Positions 61,915-64,000 of a stretch of DNA of 64,000 nt are shown here, in pieces. The stretch covers positions 434,001 to 498,000 of the forward strand of contig CAVYJW010000008.1 of assembly GCA_963768945.1 (NCBI GenBank). Direction: 5' to 3'. Under the pieces are notes generated by a model. It did no database searches and was not told the DNA's origin. It saw only the letters and a program-made list of their open reading frames with translations. The DNA comes from RYN-230 sp963768945. Lineage in GTDB: Bacteria; Actinomycetota; Actinomycetes; Streptosporangiales; Streptosporangiaceae. A program made the position numbers and the translations under genes. Positions within the stretch are counted from its first letter, which is position 1; each line of letters opens with the position of its first letter.

Positions 61915-62898
61915 ATGACAAATAAATTCCTGCGGGGGCTGGCCGCGGTGCTGGTTCTTCCCGTGGCGGCGGCTGTCACAGTCGCCGGGCAAGCCTCAGC
62001 CAGCGCTGACGCGCGCCTGTCCCCGGAAGCCAGCACCGCCAAGATCCAGGCTCTTCTCGATCACCCGGTGGACGGCGCGGTAAGCCTGCCGTCCGGGACT
62101 TTCATCATCCGCCCATCACTGCGGCTCCGCCAAGGCGAGCAGATCACCGGAAATAACACAATACTGAAAGTGGCCGCCGGGTCGGGTGACTACGCTGCAA
62201 TATTGTCCGGGCAGACACCGCAGACTGATCTGTCCGGCCTACGGATCAGCGGCGTCACCTTCGACCAGAATTCCGCGGGAAACTCGGTCAGCGCCGTCGC
62301 GCCGCTATTCCACGGGCAGCCCCGGTTCATAATCCTGGTCAGCGACGGTTCAGGTATCACCATCACTGGCAACCGGCTAATCGGTGCGGACAATGCGGAC
62401 TCCATAGTTACCGGCTCAGCGACCAGTAACGTGACGATCAGCAACAATTTTCTGCAGAGCAGCAATCCACTCGGTCACGACCAATCATCGATCTACACGT
62501 CCGGCACGCATACTACGATAATGGGCAACACTTTGACTGGCAAATCAATGTTCGGTGCGGCCGCGATCGAGGTACACGGCACGGGAGTGAGCGTGAGGGG
62601 CAACTGGGTGAGCGGCTATGCGCGCGGCGCGAACATAGCGGCCTCGCATACCTCCTTTACTGGCAATACGGTGACGGGTGCGCTTAATCCGGTGGACCTT
62701 TGGTCGGTCACCGCCCCCGGGCTGAGCAGCGTCCAGGTGACAGGCAACAAACTGGGACGCAATCTGCCCTACTGGAAGGGCGTCTACCAAGCGCATGGCC
62801 GAGCAATGCCGACGGCCCAGTACACGGCCATGGTGATCAGAGATGAGTCGTCAGCGTTCGGGTTCAGCATGATCGTGGTAGGCGACAACAAGGGCTGA
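61915..62898 (+). CDS. secreted right-handed beta-helix protein
   Basis: 327 residues. Signal peptide MTNKFLRGLAAVLVLPVAAAVTVAG with cleavage near ASA (about 30). The rest is a parallel beta-helix with turns of the type GITITGNRLIG, NVTISNNFLQ, HTTIMGNTLTG, GVSVRGNWVSG, TSFTGNTVTG and SVQVTGNKLG. Such folds are polysaccharide lyases, epimerases or hydrolases. It begins PSGTFIIRPSLRLRQGEQITGNNTIL like pectate-lyase/alginate-modifying proteins. Catalytic residues cannot be assigned. Its place at the end of the polysaccharide genes suggests a polymer-modifying enzyme acting outside the cell. Confidence 0.85.
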   Translation: MTNKFLRGLAAVLVLPVAAAVTVAGQASASADARLSPEASTAKIQALLDHPVDGAVSLPSGTFIIRPSLRLRQGEQITGNNTILKVAAGSGDYAAILSGQTPQTDLSGLRISGVTFDQNSAGNSVSAVAPLFHGQPRFIILVSDGSGITITGNRLIGADNADSIVTGSATSNVTISNNFLQSSNPLGHDQSSIYTSGTHTTIMGNTLTGKSMFGAAAIEVHGTGVSVRGNWVSGYARGANIAASHTSFTGNTVTGALNPVDLWSVTAPGLSSVQVTGNKLGRNLPYWKGVYQAHGRAMPTAQYTAMVIRDESSAFGFSMIVVGDNKG

Positions 62899-62918
62899 CA
62901 CGGGCACAAATGCTGGCT

Positions 62919-62944
62919 GTCGGCACCGCTACCGCGGTGCCGAC
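62919..62944 (+). terminator. stem-loop terminator after beta-helix gene
   Basis: GTCGGCACCGC pairs over 11 bp with GCGGTGCCGAC, loop TACC, starting 21 bases after the stop. No U-tract. Confidence 0.75.
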
Positions 62945-63532
62945 GGCACCGCCTCAGCCGTCCCGTCGGCTGGCACGACCGAACCTCAGACCAAGGGGTC
63001 ATTCTGGCGGATCTCTCGCCACGCCACTTAGTTTGGCAGGCTGTTCGCGGACATGGCCCCTGGCACACCTGCCATCTGGTTAGTTCCCGCGAATGCGGCC
63101 TCGCTGGCCTGCGCCGTCATCAGCCACAACTTGCTGCACCGCCGAGTCCCTGGACAACCTTGCTTACGCCAGAGCGCGGGGCGGCACGCGGCGCCGCGGC
63201 CATATCGTCGCGCCCCTGCTCCCGGGATGGCACCGCGAGACCGGATAGATGAACCTATTCGAAGCTGTCTGCGGGCCGTCGGCCCAGGCGGCCTGACCAG
63301 CCCGGACCAGGTCCCTGCGCCCGCACGGCCGTCAGCCTCCGGTCACCCAGGCCGGAAGCCGGGACACGCAACCGGACGGGTTAGCGGCAAGAAACACGTC
63401 CGACCACCCTGATCAAGATCAAATCCCGGCCCGCCCGGACACAATCACCTGCATTTACGCGGTGGATCGAGGCTTAGCGTCCTCCCGCTGTACCATCCAG
63501 GCTGATCGTCGATAGAAATAGCATTCCCTGAG
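62945..63532. other. intergenic stretch without supported gene
   Basis: 588 bases. Frames of up to about 120 codons exist on both strands, but none has domain character, a ribosome site or conserved-looking composition; some of the Arg/Pro/Gly text (PGRKPGHATGRVSGKKH) could be an eroded transposase, but I cannot support it. Confidence 0.4.
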
Positions 63533-63615
63533 TTACGCCAGGGTAATGTATAGCAAGTGCGGGACTGGCTTCACGAATGGTGTTCCGACGACGAGCCACT
63601 GCAATAGGGGGATTC
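63533..63615 (+). promoter_or_regulatory. upstream module B of the WbpM-like gene
   Basis: TTAC-gccagg-GTAATGTAT (63533-63551) lies 65 bases before GTG 63616, which is preceded by TAGGGGGATTC. The same elements with matching spacing occur at 41029-41112. AT-rich compared with the flanks. Confidence 0.55.
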
Positions 63616-64000
63616 GTGAACAACGAGGGCGTGCGCGTTAATTCGCCACGCTTGTGGCCGAGCCGAACATTTCTCTTGCAACGGCGGACGAAAGCCGCCC
63701 TAGAAGCCGGATATGACACGATCGTGTGGCTGTCCGGGATTCTGGCGGCTGCCTGGGTGACCGGCAGCCTAACCGCCGCCGAGTTCACCCCGCCAGTCCT
63801 AGCCCGGATGGCGATGACGACCTGGCTGCTGGGCACCGCGTCCGGTCTGTGCGCTGGGCTTTACCGGCACCGCTACCAGCGGTGCAGTCTCGATGAGGTG
63901 GCAGGCGTCAGCCTGGCCGCTTGCCTGATGGTGCTGACGCTGTTGCTTCTCAGTGCGCTCGGCATGGCTCCACAATCCTTTGGTCCGCGGATCCTCGCCG
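63616..64000 (+). CDS. N-terminus of WbpM/CapD/EpsC-type polysaccharide biosynthesis protein, runs off window
   Basis: 128 codons from GTG 63616 with no stop. After a basic start (RRTKAALEAGYDTIVW) come membrane segments: WLSGILAAAWVTGSLTAAEF, MAMTTWLLGTASGLCAGLYRHRY, EVAGVSLAACLMVLTLLLLSALGMA. This four-helix head with YRHRYQRCSLDEV is the N-terminus of membrane-bound UDP-GlcNAc 4,6-dehydratases (WbpM, PglF, CapD). The Rossmann and catalytic parts lie beyond the window. It would supply the 4-keto-6-deoxy sugar for a DegT aminotransferase and the PglD-like acetyltransferase. Confidence 0.8.
   Translation, partial: MNNEGVRVNSPRLWPSRTFLLQRRTKAALEAGYDTIVWLSGILAAAWVTGSLTAAEFTPPVLARMAMTTWLLGTASGLCAGLYRHRYQRCSLDEVAGVSLAACLMVLTLLLLSALGMAPQSFGPRILA

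Noticed and set aside
63053..63412. 119-codon forward frame in the gap before the WbpM-like gene
   Set aside because: No ribosome site, Arg/Pro/Ala-rich composition and no recognisable domain.
1..64000. tRNA, rRNA or riboswitch genes
   Set aside because: I found no cloverleaf, TTCGA-arm or known riboswitch consensus by eye; a covariance-model scan would be decisive.

Overview
The window is high-GC DNA (mostly GC-ending codons, GTG starts, 4-base stop/start overlaps) from an actinomycete-type actinobacterium. The evidence is paired GAF-ANTAR regulators, an actinobacterial ctaC-D-E/ctaG/ctaB respiratory operon, LCP-type cell-wall ligases, several PIN toxin-antitoxin modules and M20 dapE. I cannot name the genus from sequence alone; Streptosporangiales or a relative is a guess.

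Layout. 1-2.6 kb: the 3' end of gpmA, a lone histidine-kinase dimerisation domain without its phospho-histidine, and two GAF-ANTAR RNA-binding regulators. 2.6-5.8 kb: a reverse operon for a LolA-like secreted protein, an ABC-2 ATPase and its permease. 6.1 and 12.6 kb: an OmpR-type response regulator and a matching sensor kinase, separated by a 5.8-kb accessory block (HepT pseudogene, two toxin-antitoxin modules, SDR, VOC, lone E2 acyltransferase). 14-21 kb: a reverse heme-copper oxidase operon (unusual cupredoxin, CuA subunit II, subunit I, subunit III, CtaG, CtaB fusion). Divergent from it, at 21.5-25 kb, lie a second two-component system, a TlpA-like thioredoxin and a membrane protein. 25-40 kb: polysaccharide deacetylase, an HtrA protease with a long GYGQP-repeat head, aldehyde dehydrogenase, dapE, arginine deiminase, a VapBC pair, metallophosphoesterase, GntR and LysR regulators, a PLP aminotransferase and an SGNH hydrolase.

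39.4-64 kb is one large exopolysaccharide locus: LCP ligases, BY-kinase (Wzz/Wzc-like) with a low-molecular-weight phosphatase, an initiating sugar-phosphate transferase, Wzx flippase, Wzy polymerase, four GT4 glycosyltransferases, a glucuronyl C5-epimerase, a secreted beta-helix protein, and two nucleotide-sugar sets. One set (UDP-sugar dehydrogenase, Gfo/Idh oxidoreductase, DegT aminotransferase, LbH acetyltransferase, UDP-GlcNAc 2-epimerase) matches the steps to UDP-ManNAc3NAcA. The other (WbpM/CapD-type dehydratase starting at 63616, a second DegT aminotransferase, a PglD-like acetyltransferase) matches the steps to a di-N-acetyl-bacillosamine-type sugar. The predicted product is a Wzx/Wzy polymer containing amino-sugar uronates and C5-epimerised uronate, a glycosaminoglycan-like chemistry. 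This is the best candidate here for an undescribed system.

A caution about the sequence. At least ten otherwise well-conserved genes, mostly in 40-61 kb, are broken by single-base shifts, several in G or C runs. Neighbouring genes keep perfect stop/start overlaps. I read most of these as base-calling errors rather than decay and give such genes their full reconstructed span.
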